Of a stretch of 64,000 bases of DNA, positions 1 through 12,464 are shown in pieces. Source of the DNA: Cadophora sp. MPI-SDFR-AT-0126 (lineage: Eukaryota > Ascomycota > Leotiomycetes > Helotiales > Ploettnerulaceae); contig JAGMVK010000005.1 of the NCBI GenBank assembly GCA_020747065.1, forward strand, positions 3,038,001 through 3,102,000. Reading direction: 5' to 3'. A model generated the notes under the pieces. It saw nothing but the letters and a program-made list of their open reading frames with translations. It did not search any database and was not told the origin of the DNA. Both the position numbers and the translations under genes were made by a program. How positions within the stretch are numbered: the stretch's first letter is position 1; the number at the start of each line of letters is the position of its first letter.

Positions 1-690
1 ATCTATGTTCCTTGCGTTTCGAAGCAGTGGTTTGGATCCTGCAGTGGTGTTTCTGCGGTTCTCTGTGAAAATATAGAAGAAAATATTGTACAGAGACAGG
101 AATGCCAAGCTATGTGAACAAATTCTACTGTTTTGACCATTAACTTTGGGGTATTGTCACCAATAGTGAAAACTAGGCCTAGGTACACAGACAATAGCAA
201 AATGGGGTGAGTTTGAGAGCATGAAGAAGACTTTTGAGTTCCGAAATGACCAAGGTAAACATCCCATTGTTTTTCATTTACACTCACGATTAATCTGATC
301 CGCTAAGTACGTCTTGTCTATCTCCTTGTCTACTTTCATCCAACTTGGACTTGCATGTCATCTGCCTGGTCACGAATCAAAGGTAAATTAGTTCGCTTTC
401 GTAGTTTATTAGAAACAAACCGTTTCGTCTGTTAGGAAATGAGGAGTCCAGACATATACGAATGAGAACAACGCACAAGAAACAGTGGTATTCAGTAGAG
501 AACTGAAATGACGCGAAGCCTGTAGTTATCAGAATGACGTCTGATCGTTGTTCTGAGTGTTTGTTTGGATCCTTAGCGCGTAAATTAACCGAGTCGTCCG
601 TCTGGACCCCGTCACCTTCGAAGACGCGTTCTCGTTCTTCCTGGAACAACGCCATTAAACCCTTCGTCTGAAGATGCAGTAACACACGCT
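1..690. other. left-edge region, no gene recognised
   Basis: Short open frames occur on both strands but none carries a recognisable domain. The 5' part of the BTB-like gene that becomes readable at about 690 may lie here. I could not place its start codon or first exon. Confidence 0.4.
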
Positions 691-1705
691 CATCAAAGCA
701 GATCCAGGTAATCCAAATTCATTAGACGACAACGGAAACACCGATGTGATCGTTCAGCATGCACCTCAACATGAAGACGAGCCTGTAGAGCTGGATCACA
801 TCTTGGACGATCAATTTGCATTGCTCCCCATCTTGAAAATTGTCCACGGGCAGTCCGAGAAGAACCCTAAGGCAGACTCCATGGACGAGCTCTTCAAGAT
901 CGCATTCTTCTGTGAAAACTACATCTGCCTCCACGTAGTTGATCCATCAGTTCGACATCTCAATGAGGAATGGCTTGGTAGTCCGATACCAATGAGTCTC
1001 TGGGTGCGGGAGCAAGCTATGTACATTGCGTTCTTTTTGGGTGAAGAAAATGTGGTCCGCCGCCTCACGGAACACATGGTCCTAGTAGCTACCATCGATG
1101 AGTATGGTGGCCTAAATGGCTGGAGTTCTTTATTTTGTCCCTGCCATTTACTGGTTTGTAAGTTATCTACACGGGGTTTTTCCAATGTTGGCTGATATAA
1201 TTTGAACTGATTTGCTTGACTGCCAGACGGCATCACTTCTAAACGGAGGCACTGCATCGAGAAGCTCATGGCAATCTCCAGATCGTTCATCGAAGCTCTC
1301 AGCAGTACAAGCTCTGTACGATGTTGCGCTGGCAACAAGAGATGCGACCAGATCGACTTGGCTAAACTTCTGGAACGACTGCGGATACTTGACCTTGACT
1401 TTCGTCCCGATGACACGGCATCGGATACATTGTATTCCCCAAGTCTCCTTGCAGGCCAGTTGTCTCGTGTCACGGTTGAACTTCCGCGAACTTCAGTTTT
1501 GCACCTCTTCAAGGATCACTCTAAGGGTGTTGTGTCATATGAAGAGCAAGTCAACCAGGTAATCCTCAACAACCTCGACGACCTGTTTCCTAATTGCATG
1601 GTCGAACATATGAGTGTCCGGAGACGAGCACTGGCAGGGAGGAGATTTCGTTGTCGGAATATCTTTGAGTGTAGAGCGACTTGCCATGGTCAGCAGCCTC
1701 ATTGA
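690..1705 (+). CDS. BTB/POZ-like protein, 5' end unresolved
   Basis: The second half of a fungal BTB/POZ-type protein is readable. An acidic strand followed by a 'LPILKIVH' helix, a Leu/Cys-rich helical block and a 'QAMYIAFFLG' segment matches the order seen in the neighbouring gene at 2224-3566. An intron at 1158-1226 (GTAAGT...TGCCAG) restores frame. It joins to a segment with 'RRHCIEKLM', a Cys-rich stretch and 'KLLERLRIL', which is the usual C-terminal part of this family. No ATG with a convincing BTB start is found upstream, so the gene is either missing a small first exon in my model or is decayed. Proteins of this group have no known biochemical activity beyond presumed BTB-mediated protein contacts. 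It could be a pseudogene. It stands head-to-tail with the next gene, which suggests an old tandem duplication. Confidence 0.5.
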
Positions 1706-2223
1706 TCCTGATAGTTCTTGCCAGAGGGATTCAAAGTCGGCTTTTATCCTTTAAAATGATTGTTGGGCGATATTGTAGCAGATCAAGAAGCTCTCAAAAT
1801 CCTCCTCTAGTAGGTGTTCTTGACTGGATCGAATGCATCCGCTTGTACCATCCATCTTTGAGCTCCCTTTATTCTGAACAAACTAAGCAGTAATTGCGCA
1901 ACTTTGAAGTCGAAAGAAAACTTGACGACATGTGAAAATCCTGGAATATGCGACTAAACTTCTGCCGTGGCCTTTCAAGGCTCAAGCCAACTCCCCGAGC
2001 CGATTTCATCGTGCCACCTTGTTGCAAAGTCCATGAGCGCCAGTAGTGAATGTTTACCATATCAATCTCGAATTCACGAGCAGCGAGACTGCTGCTTGAT
2101 CAGAATCTCTACATTCTCTGCCTTTCTTTCTTGCACTTCAGCCCAAGAACAAATTGCCAAACACACATCATCTAGAGTGCTAAACAAACTCAACCACATT
2201 ACAAACTTCTGGCAACAATCAGA
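1706..2223. other. spacer between the two BTB-like genes
   Basis: This is the 3' flank of the first and promoter of the second BTB-like gene. No feature was recognised. Confidence 0.4.
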
Positions 2224-3566
2224 ATGGCAGAACCCTCCCAAATCACCAAGCCAAGCAGCTCCCACAGCTCAAACACCTCACTTCTCCGCGGTGGTCCCAC
2301 GAAGCCAGACAATCCCTTCATTTTCCCACGGGGAGATGTTTCCATCAAGGTCAAAGTTGATGGTGGGATCATAGTAGGCAAAGTCGTCAGCGGCGCAATG
2401 TCTCTGGCCAGTCCGGTACTCTCCCATCTCTGAAATGCCTCAGAGCAAAAGCTGACTTCATTCGACAACACAAGTCTGGGATATGTTTCTCCACCCTCCC
2501 TGGCACAGCGAAGATGATAGTCCAGTCACAAATATCGACTTCAGTGAAGACGACAGCGATGCCCTCCTGATCCTCCTCCGCATCGTACACTTTCAGAACA
2601 AGCTCGTCCCAACATCCTTTCAAGGCTCGATTCTGCCGCTCTACAACCTGGCACATCTCTGTGAGGAATACGACTGCCATCATCTTGTCTGGCTTTTCTT
2701 GAACGGCTGGCGCAAGCGTTTACTTGATACTGCTCTGCCTCTATATGCTGGTGATACGCGGCGCAAGGCGTACATTGCTTGGGCATTTGGTTGGGCAGAT
2801 ATCTTTTTGGATTTGGGCTTGACTCTGGTCAAGAAGGGTCGTGTCCAGGAGAATGGGACTCTTGAAGATGACGAGGGCATCCTTCCAGATAAGCTCCTTG
2901 GTATGTACTCGCCTGATCCTGCCACTTTGTATGATAATGTTAACGAAGTCTGCAGAAAGCATCCAGGCAGTCAGAGAGTCGACATTGGAGAAACTCCTCA
3001 GCATTCCTTACAAGCACCTCAGAACATTGGCGTCAACAAAGAAATCGAACTGTAACGATGACCGTTGCAATGCCAAGCTGCATGAAAACTTGGTGTCCGC
3101 TCTGCAAGAGAGAAACTTATGGCCAAAGAAGAAACCTCGCGACATCCTCGACTCTATTAGCTTTATTGCAGGACTGATTGAGGATCTTGAAGTAGAGTAT
3201 CCCGAACTCCCTAAAAAGGACAAGCTGGGAGACAACGCAGAGTGCATTACCCTAATCCACTACAAATGTGATATTGACTATGGGTACGACGCTCGAAGGA
3301 TCATGGACAGGATCCCAGATCCGGCCCTCGAATGTCACTTCCGACACATGAAGCTCAGGAGTGGCACATCTTTCTCGGAAGAGGTTGACGCTGCTCCAAT
3401 TGACAGTTCCAAGGACTCGTCTGAAGATGTGGTGTTCTTACACTCAAAGTCTAGACGACAGTCCGGTGGCGTTAGAAAGAATCCCATGAGGCATAAGCAT
3501 AAGCTTTGCTCACGTTGCCAAATTCGTCATGCAGCATCACTCTCCTGCTCGCTGTATCGTCCATAA
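2224..3566 (+). CDS. BTB/POZ-domain protein with a one-base frame problem at intron 1
   Basis: The ATG at 2224 opens a short Ser/Pro-rich leader followed by a typical BTB start (charged strand, then 'AMSLASPV'). The BTB fold resumes in another frame at 'WDMFLHPPW' and runs through an acidic strand and 'LLILLRIVHF' to 2900. Intron 2901-2955 (GTATGT...CTGCAG) then joins in phase to 'ESIQAVRESTLEKLL', a Cys pair and 'LVSALQERNLWPKK', the usual C-terminal block of fungal BTB proteins. The stop is at 3566. The first intron is the weak point: the GT at 2416 and the best acceptor (AAG, 2472-2474, with a CTGAC branch site 20 bp upstream) leave the frame off by one base. Splicing at GT 2416 / AA 2473 would give the expected 'SPVWDMF'. 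The gene may therefore be a young pseudogene, use an unusual splice, or contain a sequencing indel. Its partner is unknown. Confidence 0.6.
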
Positions 3567-4681
3567 ACTTCAGCGGTAACGTCAACCAGACTCTCAACAT
3601 TAGCTCACTTGAGAGCACGATGTCCCGACGACGTCAACATCTCAATCCCCTCACCCAGCTCTAAGCACATCGCGCCCATTTCCCGCAGGTTTCAACACCG
3701 ACAGAGTCTAATGCCACGAAATCCACACAATATGTAGAATTTACAACAACCGATTTCTCTACACCAGTCTCCACTTTCAAATCACGAAGCCTATACAGCA
3801 CATGTAGCTCTGGTCAATCTTTTCCCTACTTCACCTTTCACTTTCCACTTTCAACTGTCCACCCACCTACAGCTTACCATTTCATTATCCCCCCCCCCCC
3901 CCCCAGTTCAGCACTATCACACCTGCACTTCTCTTCTCAACGTTAGACATGAACCTCCTAATTTCCACCCGAAAAATTCAACCCACTTAGAGACTTCAAC
4001 ATCGCGAGAATTTTTCAACAGATGTAATGCTACATAACTAGCTATCGTTGCGGCTGGGACTTGTCACGGTTTGGCATGATCATCGCGGATGAGATTCGTC
4101 TCTGAGGGAAGGGAAGTTTTTACAGCATCACATAACAATAAATGCTTTTCAATATAAGTTAAACTCATATTAAAGTCAGCCAGTGAAATAAATTGGAATC
4201 GCGTTAGCTGTGGGAAGAGGATGTGATATTCGCAGTCCTTGGCTCAGTCCTATCTGCCTCGTCCACGTCTCGTCTCGTCCTTCGCAAGACTACTACTGCG
4301 AGATATAATTTGAACGAAATTGAGGATGCGAGAAATGGAGAGACTAGAGCACTTGGCTGTAGATTTACATAAATTTCACGATTTAGGGAAATACTGAGAT
4401 GGGACATCAGATCTTGCAGATCGAATCATAGAATTTGCCGTGGAGAAATGTGCTGCATACTCATAGCCACGGCGTCTGTCTACCTGCTTTTGCAGACTTC
4501 TCAGATTAACAGCAAAGCTCGCAGACTAGGTACAAACTCCGTTGCAGAATGCACTGTTCATCATTCATATCCCATCCGTCCCATGACGGTCAGCGTAATG
4601 CAGATGCAAATGCCTCAGCGCCAAAAAAAAAAATCATGACCTTTGCTCTTTGAAGTGAAAGCCACCAGAGCAAAAGCCATC
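3567..4681. other. intergenic, contains a 16-base C tract
   Basis: No gene was recognised. A run of 16 C residues lies at 3889-3904 and a run of about 12 A residues at 4623-4634. The right part is the 3' flank of DCL1. Confidence 0.5.
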
Positions 4682-7600
4682 CTAGACAGCAGTCCCATGA
4701 ACCTCCCCATCCTCATCCCCCTCGACATCCTCTGGCTTACAATCACACGCATACGTATCCCTAAACTCCGGAAGCGGCAATCCACTCAGCAAATTCATCG
4801 CCTTCTTCGCTGCCGCCACCTTCGCATATCTCGAACTCTCCGCCTGCGCATCAGCCACCACCTTCCCATGCACAATAACCATCGCAACAATAGTCGGCTT
4901 TCCCCCGTCGATATTCTTTAGCTCCTTTGTCATCACGCTCCAATCCGCACAGCCCATGTTGATCTGTAGGAATTTGGTGAGGAAGGTGGTGGGGTGCTTG
5001 TTGGCGAAGGAGTCGTAGATGGTCATATCGAGGAAGTACCATTTGATGTGGCGGTCGAAGAAGTCTTCTGCGACGCTGTAGTTGTACTCTGAGTCGACGA
5101 AGATGGCGCCGATGTAGGCTTCGACTATGTCAGGGAGGCATTTCGGAGGTTGGCGGACGGATACCCAGTAGTCGGGGGTGCAGTCCTGAGGGGACTTTCC
5201 AGCTCGTACGGCGTCGTCTTCGGCTTGCTTGCGGGCTTCAGTGATGTCGGCTACGTAGTCGGAGATTTGCTTCTGGAAAGTGGAGTTGAAGAGGAGGAGA
5301 TGGGTGTGGAAACCGAGAGTAACGCAAAGGGCCCCGAGGAACTGGTTCGATACCATGGCCATTTTATGCTCGGTCAGCCATTGGGGGTCTTTATCCGGAA
5401 AGTTGTGGTAGAGGAAGTTGACACAAGCCATGTCGAGGAGAGAGTCGCCAAGGAACTCGAGACGCTGGTAACTGGGGACATGTTCGTAAGAGTAGGGGTA
5501 GGAGGGGTGCGTGAAGGCAGAACGTGCTAGGCGAGGATAGTTGAAATGGTATGGATGCTTCTGTTCGAGTTGCCATGCAAGGTTGCGCTGCATCTCTGTT
5601 GCAGGGGCGATCTGGTATTTGGGCTTCGTATACAACTTGTAGTAATCAGCAAAGCAGGTAACCTGATGATTCTCGCTGGATACAAGCTCTGTAACCGCGC
5701 GTACAGCTGTATCCATATCCTTGCTTTCGTGATAAGTCAGTAACGCAGCCCCAATGAGAGCTTCGCAGACATCGGCAATACTCTTGTCTCCAAGCTTGTG
5801 AGTGTTTGGTGCCGTGGCTGTCTTGCCCTTCTTCAGAACCAAACCTTCGGGGTACCAGGCTCGGCGATTGAAACTCTGAGATCGAATGTACTCGTAAAGC
5901 TTGAGCTTCATGGCGTTATTTTTGAGATTCTTATTGCAAATCAACAACATACGGTCGACGTGGTAGCTGTATTCGTCATTCTCTGGATGAATACCAAAAA
6001 GGGAAATCGAGGTTGCCATCTTCAAGAAACAATCACCAAGAAACTCCAGTCGCTCATAGTTCTTGCCCATACCACGCTGAAAATTGATCTGCTCCGAACC
6101 GTGATCTTCCGAGTTGTCGGAATCTTTTGTACAAGCTTCCAGCGCTAATTCTGGATTGATTTTGAGATGCAGCAAGTCGCATGCCTCGAGTGCAATGAGG
6201 TAAGACTCAAGACGGTGGATGATGGCTGGGAACACATACGCCATGGCGACAACTGTTGTTGGCAGCGGAGATATCTTGAGTGGCTCGAGAATGACGAAAC
6301 ATTTCTTGGGGGTTTCTTCTCCAGGGGTGTCAAATTCGTCAAGCAGGTTACGACGAAGCGAGATAAACTCGGCTTCAATCACTCGCTGATTCTCATCAAA
6401 GGTTCGACGAGATCTTGCCTTTGCCCAGAGACTACAACTATACTCCATGATATTGTCGTTATTCTTTCTGGTACCCTTACGGGGAGCACTGTTTGGCGGA
6501 ACTGGATCCATTGGTGCGTGGTCGCGAGAGACGCCGACAGTCCAGAGCTTTCGCGAACCATCATATGGATCGACGACGTACTTGTCCTTGAAGAACTCGT
6601 CGGGCTCGGTCTTCCAGGCCAGGTCGTCCCATGGATTGTCCGCCCACTTAGCTTGGTGGTCTACAACAGATTGCAAGACGTCCCAAGCAACCACAGATGC
6701 GGGGTCTACATCTGCACCAATAGGGCCAATCAGCCCAGGGGCGAGGAAGTAGGACATCTTAGAGACGTCGGACTCGTACTCCTTGCTGAATACATCATGA
6801 AAGATGCAGAGAGTAAAAGTATTGACCTTTGCGATGACTTCTGGAGTAGCTGTTATTGGTCGTGAGAGAGCGACCAAAGTTACCTCGGAATGTCGACCTC
6901 CACCAAAGTGGAGCATGAACGAGGGGAGTTGGGGTAATATGGAGCGAGTCAAAAGGACGAGAGGTTGAGAGGATCGATCCAAGGCCTCCGGATTTGCCAA
7001 CTTCAACACAGTGGCGAACAGTTCTCCGGGAATGCCACCAACAGACCACAAAGCTGGCTTCGTCTTCATATCATATGCCTCTCGCCTCTTCGAATCAACA
7101 GCGAGAAGAGCATTACGCATTGCAGGAAGTTGCTTGGTGAACGTCTAAAGTAGCAGAGAGTTAGTAATTGCGTAGAGTGCTTAGAGAACATGACAAGACG
7201 TGTCTCTGGAAGCCATAAAACAGTCAAAGGGGGGATTATGAGGTGCTCTAATACGTACTGGTAGGAGATGCTCGTCTAAATGCTTGGCCTTGATCAGTTC
7301 TAGACAAGTCTCGAAAGCCGCGGAACACTTCGCAACTTGCTTTGTTGAGCAGGGACGACCAGTCGAACCTGTGATAGGTGACTTCTCGGGTAAGATAACC
7401 TCGCAGATAAACATCTTGTTCTGAACGGTGATCACATACTCCGGTTGCAGAGTTGTCTCATTTCCACTTTCTAGCGAGTCGACAAAATTCGCGAGGACCA
7501 TGAGGCTCATCTTGTACGTGAGCTTCGCTCCGGCAGGGGTTTTATATACCCGGTGACTCTTTTCCTTAGCCAAAAAGTGGTCCATGTCAATATCATTACC

Positions 7601-10430
7601 GATAAGAAGACGGTCCTCGGGCAAGCTTTGACAGAAAGTCTTCAGAATCTTCTCGTTCTTCCGCACTTCCATGATAATCTGCAGATGTTCCTGATTTCCA
7701 TTCTCATACATGTGGATATATCGAGAATTGACGTGTCGAGCTCGCCCGCGGGATTGAATGTATTGAATCAGTGTATTGTAGAGATCAAATCTAATGATAA
7801 GATTGCAATCCGGAACGTCGAGACCTTCTTCAGCCACAGATGTGGCGAAGAGGCAATTGATGGCACCTTTGCGGAAATTCGTCATAGCCAGAACTTGATC
7901 GCGGAAGGACTGATTCAAATCGCCAGCATCTCCACTTCTCGTGCCGACCAATGTGCCAACTCTCAGATGAGGTGTACCAATATTAGGTTGCATGAAAAGC
8001 TTAGCAAGCAAGCGGGCAGTATATCTCTGACTGACAAAGACGATACATTTGTCGTCGGTTGGACGCTCAAATCTTTCTCTCAAATATCGAACGAGGACGA
8101 CAACTTTTGAGGAGAGGTTAGAAGTACCCGTTTTAGTAGTGGCAGGATCAAACTTAGGAGGATCGAATACGTGGGATTTGACAATATCTCTGAATTAACG
8201 AGCTGGTTAGCTATCGCCACATCTAGAACGATTTGGGAAGCGGCTGAGAGAAAAGACAATGGGCTCCACAATACTTACTGTGCCTCTTGAATTTGAGCCT
8301 TCTGCTTTTCCAGGATCGCAAGTGGATCATTGATCTTTTTGGCGTGATATTTGCGCTCAGTCTTTGCCATCAACTTCTTCGTCTCTTCTTCTGCCAGGCA
8401 GAATGGCCAAACCTGATCAGCACACCACGATCCCAGCTCCTTTGTAGCACCAAAAGCAAACATTAGAGGCTTCTTCAACACATTGTTCGTCTTGAACCTA
8501 TCGTGCATCTGTGTGCCGAGAGGGGTTTGATATGGTGGCGGTAGTTGATCATAGGCAGCCAGTTGCTCTTGCTTTGAGCTTGCAGCATACTGCAGTAAGC
8601 TCGTATCGATAGCCGTACAGATCTCGGAATGTAGAATCGCCTCGAGCTCGAATGCGGCTCTCTTCACATCGACACGCGCATCAACTGGAGAAGCTGTCAT
8701 GCCAAAGATCTTTGGACGGTGGTTCTTATCGTGGGGAACGTAAAAGTCCTTGATGATCCGGGCATAGGCGTGGTCTTTCTTAGCGTGATGTGCCTCGTCG
8801 AATATGAGGAGGTTGATCTGGGACATGGAGATGAAGGAATGATGCAGGCAATGGCGAAGCACCTCTGCGGTGCAAACAATAACCATATTCTTATCAATAT
8901 GCTTCTCCCACAAAGCCTTGCTCCACAAGTCGATACCCATATCGCCGCAAAACATGTCCATTGGCTGATCTAAATTGGCTTTCAAGACGGCGTGCTGCTG
9001 GAACAGGAGCTGAACGGAGTCAACCAAAAAGAAGGAAATTCGCTTTCCCAAACCTTTGGCTCTATCTTCAAGTTCTTGGGCAAAGATATGACGAAGAAGT
9101 AGTAATGCAATGAGTGTCTTGCCGGATCCTGTTGGCAAAGTTAAATTTGTACATAAGATAGTGAAGATGAAGACTGACCGGTGTCGAGGACGGCAATGAT
9201 ATTCTTCTCAACAGCTTTGTTGAAGAGCTCTACCTGATACTCACGAGGGCTCGAGATGATGACTCTGTTTTCTGCCTGATCAACGAGCCATCTGGTCGAT
9301 TGCTGGTCTTGAGGACGAGACTTGGTAGCCTCCTTAGTCAGCGTCTCAAGCTTCTTCTGCAAGTACTCTTCAACCACAGCATTGAGCTTGCGTTTGCGCT
9401 CGGTAATTTTGCGTGGCTTGGTTGCGGGCTGTTCATTGTCATCGTCGCTTTCATCATCGTCAGGACTCTTCCGGTCCTCGTCCGGTTCGTCGGCGGACAA
9501 TGCAGCGAGTTCTGAATGAGCTTGCTCGGAACAAATCAATGATTGCACACTGACAAGAGAGCCCAGACAACGCTTGTGCTCGGGGGAAGCAAGGTTGTAT
9601 TGATGTGTTCGTTTGAGATCCGCAATCACATCGTCAGTGGTTCTCGTGGCGAGAGTTGTCGATGGTGGGAACGTGGTCAGGGCTGAGGTGGGAGCACAAC
9701 CAGCATCCTGGGCCGCCTTGAGAATCTCAGAAGTCTTGCAAGCCGTGTCAACAACCGGAGCTGGAGCTGAGAACTGAGGAATACTCGAAAGTCCAGGTGA
9801 GACAATGTTTGGATTTTGGGACCGAGGCTGCAATTCATTGAATTGGAGAGTGGGAAAGGTGGAGAAAGTCGACAGTGATGGCATCTCTCGTTGGTAATCC
9901 ATAGTTGAAACGTCCGGTATGGTTGGTGGCGGCGATATGGTGGAGTTTGAGGATGGCCTTGCCTGCTGGTAGCCCATGTTGGAGGGTATTGGTGGCATTG
10001 ACGACGAAGTGGTCTCCTGTATAGAATCCACGAATAGCCCAAGCAACCGCTGCTGGCTCGCACTCAGGCGATTGTTGTTCTGAGGAGGGAGAAGTTGAGA
10101 AGTAGTTGCTTCGGGAAGATCCCAAAGATTGTTTGCTTCCTCTAAGTTGCGCTTGGTGAATGGATTTTGAGATTCAGCTATCACCACAGGCGGAGAGGCG
10201 TTTATGACGTGCGCTGCCCCATTCAACAGAACCAAGTCATCCCAGATGCTGGAGCTCAAGTCAGTGAGAAGATGATTCTTGATACCAATCGCACAAGTTG
10301 CAAGATCTGAAGCTGAAGGAGACTGTTTGCTTTTAGTAGGACTGCACGGAAGGGAAATTAAGCAATCTTTGTCTTCGATCAACTGGCTCAGATCCTGCAA
10401 GTAGCCGGGAAAGGGCATGGCAGATCCCAT
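4682..10430 (-). CDS. DCL1: Dicer-like protein 1 (DCL1)
   Basis: This is an RNase III/helicase enzyme that cuts double-stranded RNA into small RNAs for RNA silencing. The model has four exons: 10430-9179, 9128-8279, 8189-7259 and 7144-4682, with introns of 50, 89 and 114 bp; all phases agree and give 1831 residues. Helicase motif I (DTGSGKT) is at about residues 416-422 and the DEAH box at about 528-531, followed by 'GMTASP'. The C-terminal helicase half has 'SVAEEGLDVPDC' and motif VI 'QSRGRARH'. The Dicer dimerisation domain follows. Two RNase III domains have the signatures 'NYERLEFLGD' (about 1375) and 'YQRLEFLGD' (about 1570). A C-terminal dsRNA-binding segment ends in 'CDC'. The sequence around motif I and the DEAH box matches the fungal DCL1 rather than the DCL2 type. 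The first roughly 300 residues are Ser/Pro/Gln-rich and make the protein longer than the family's usual 1500-1600 residues. It is divergent from TAP42. Confidence 0.95.
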
Positions 10431-10878
10431 AGAAGTCTAATCGAGATGAGATGATCCAAGATGAAGTGGAGTCAACAGATACGAAGACTGCACAGTGGGC
10501 GAGAAGAGGAAGAGAAAGCAAACAGAGCAGAAGACGATTATGAAATGAAAAGCGGTGTACGTTGTGAGAGAAGAGAGGATTGAACTCCCGTGGCTCAGAT
10601 TGATTGTCTACGGCATTTTACCGACGTCCTCGAGATGAGATGAGAATATGAAGCTGTGAGGGTTGATTGTTGTTGATGTTGAGATAAAGAAGTCGGTTGT
10701 GGGTGTTGAAGGTCTTTGTTGGCAGACGCGAATTCTAGCGCGTCGGCTCGTGCCTTTTCTTGGCGTGGCTGCCCCTCCATCCCGCCATCATCTGAACTTC
10801 GCGGCTTATGTATCAAGATTTAATATCAACATTAACACCGTCCAGCACAAGACCAGCAACACTACACTTGACGCAAAC
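10431..10878. promoter_or_regulatory. shared divergent promoter region of DCL1 and TAP42
   Basis: There are 448 bp between the start codons of the divergent genes DCL1 (minus) and TAP42 (plus). Both 5' untranslated regions and promoters must fit here. I see no clear TATA box or operator. Confidence 0.6.
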
Positions 10879-12086
10879 ATGGCAGAACAAAGTATCAGAT
10901 CGCTCTACAGCTCCGCAGAGAAACAACGGAAAGATATTGAGGCTTCATGGGACAGCAATACCGCCACCTACCAGCAGAATGTCGCCGCCGCGATCGCAAC
11001 CTACGACGACTGCCTCAAACTCGCAGACCGACTATCGCTATTCAGTCCGAACGAAACGCTGGAGGACTTAACATCTGGAGATCTGCAGTGAGTTGTGACC
11101 TCCATGGAGCATCTGCACCATGCTGACCAGAAAGATACCTTCTGATCAACTACCACCTCGCCGAACTCATACTCCGAATTTCAAGCAAGGACCGCAAATC
11201 AGTACTCACAAGAGCTCGAGAAGCATTTGAGAGATACCTGAGTCTGCTAGATCACTACGAAATCCTGGATCCTGCGCAGAAAAAGCTCTATGCTGACTAC
11301 ACTGAATACCCAACAACCTTCTCTACAATCAACAATGCAGACCCAGCCTTAAGGAGAGGGGCGAAAATAGCAAATTTCAAGCTAGAAAAAGAGCTTAAGA
11401 GTAAGCTAGAGGTAGGATACTCAAAATCAGTACCAGGAACTCAATTAAGACATGCCAGTTCCTAGCAAAGAACCCAGCCTACCTTGAAAACGACGATGAT
11501 GCCGTCCGCGAGCTCCAACTCACCAATATTCGCCTCTGCACACACAAGACTTTCCAATCCCTCGAATCACTCAACCTCGAAGAACAAATCCTCTCTATGG
11601 CACCTCCTCCACGACCAGATGGCCCCGAGTCACTTGAGCGCGATTACAGAGAACGAATGGGATTGCGGGATAAGGATAATGGTTCTGAGGATCGTCTGGA
11701 TAGAAGAGATATGTTGTCAGCAGCAAATACAGGCCCGATATTAAGTGCTGGCGGTAAGCCGCTACGGCCGTTCACTTTGTTGGATAGCAGGCAGACTTTA
11801 AAGGCTGGAGTGTTTAGATCAGGACATAATCTGCCGACGATGACTATTGATGAGTACTTGGAGGAAGAGAGGGCGAGAGGTGGTATCATTGAGGGTGGGG
11901 GAGCTGCGAGCGGATTGTCTCCTGAGCCTGATGAGGATAATTATGAGAAAGGGGACGAGGAGACTATGAAGGCTAGGGAATGGGACGAATTTACAGAGGC
12001 AAATCCAAAGTAAGTGATGTTTTTCTGTGGGCTGGATACATGCTAACTGCTACAGGGGTTCTGGAAATACCATGAATAGAGGATAA
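10879..12086 (+). CDS. TAP42: TAP42-like PP2A-associated protein
   Basis: TAP42 (alpha4/IGBP1 family) binds the catalytic subunits of type 2A phosphatases and links them to TOR signalling in the cytoplasm. The model has four exons: 10879-11087, 11135-11411, 11459-12009 and 12056-12086, with introns of 47, 47 and 46 bp; the sum gives 355 residues, normal for the family. The N-terminal half is the helical TPR-like domain, with 'YLLINYHLAEL' at the first splice junction. The C-terminal half carries the family's signatures: 'RPFTLL', 'TMTIDEYLEEE', 'MKAREWDEFTEANPKGSGNT' and the terminal 'MNRG'. The last exon is only 31 bases but supplies the conserved end, which supports the model. It is convergent with the BTB gene at 12465 and divergent from DCL1. 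Confidence 0.95.
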
Positions 12087-12464
12087 TCAATGGATATTCT
12101 GAAACTTTGTTTGCTCGGAACTATTGTGCTAAGCGACTGCCTGCATTTCTACTTCACTGATATATGCATTTCCAAGGCACTGCTCCTCCACAAACGCGGG
12201 CAGGACAACTACCCTGCATCCATTACTGGTTCGTGTTTCGTGTCTATAGTATCTCTATTTTCTATTCGGCTTTGTTCTAAGTGTGCCGCTCATCTCAGCG
12301 TTCGAAGAATGGATCTAACTGCAAGTCAGGTCTGCCTTCCCTTCAGTCCCCATCTGTCTGCAGGAACTCCGAGCCACATAAATCGCCAGCTAAATCCCGT
12401 CTGCATCCCGTCAACATCCCACTCACTCTCCCCTTCCAGACCACAAATACACAGCCTGGAGCAT
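12087..12464. other. spacer between convergent genes
   Basis: These 378 bp separate the 3' ends of TAP42 and the minus-strand BTB gene. The right part is very rich in C and T (CCCCATCC-like blocks) and this bias continues into the BTB coding end. No gene was recognised. Confidence 0.5.

Noticed and set aside
5150..9519. Several long plus-strand frames opposite DCL1
   Set aside because: They are antisense shadows of a well-supported coding region.
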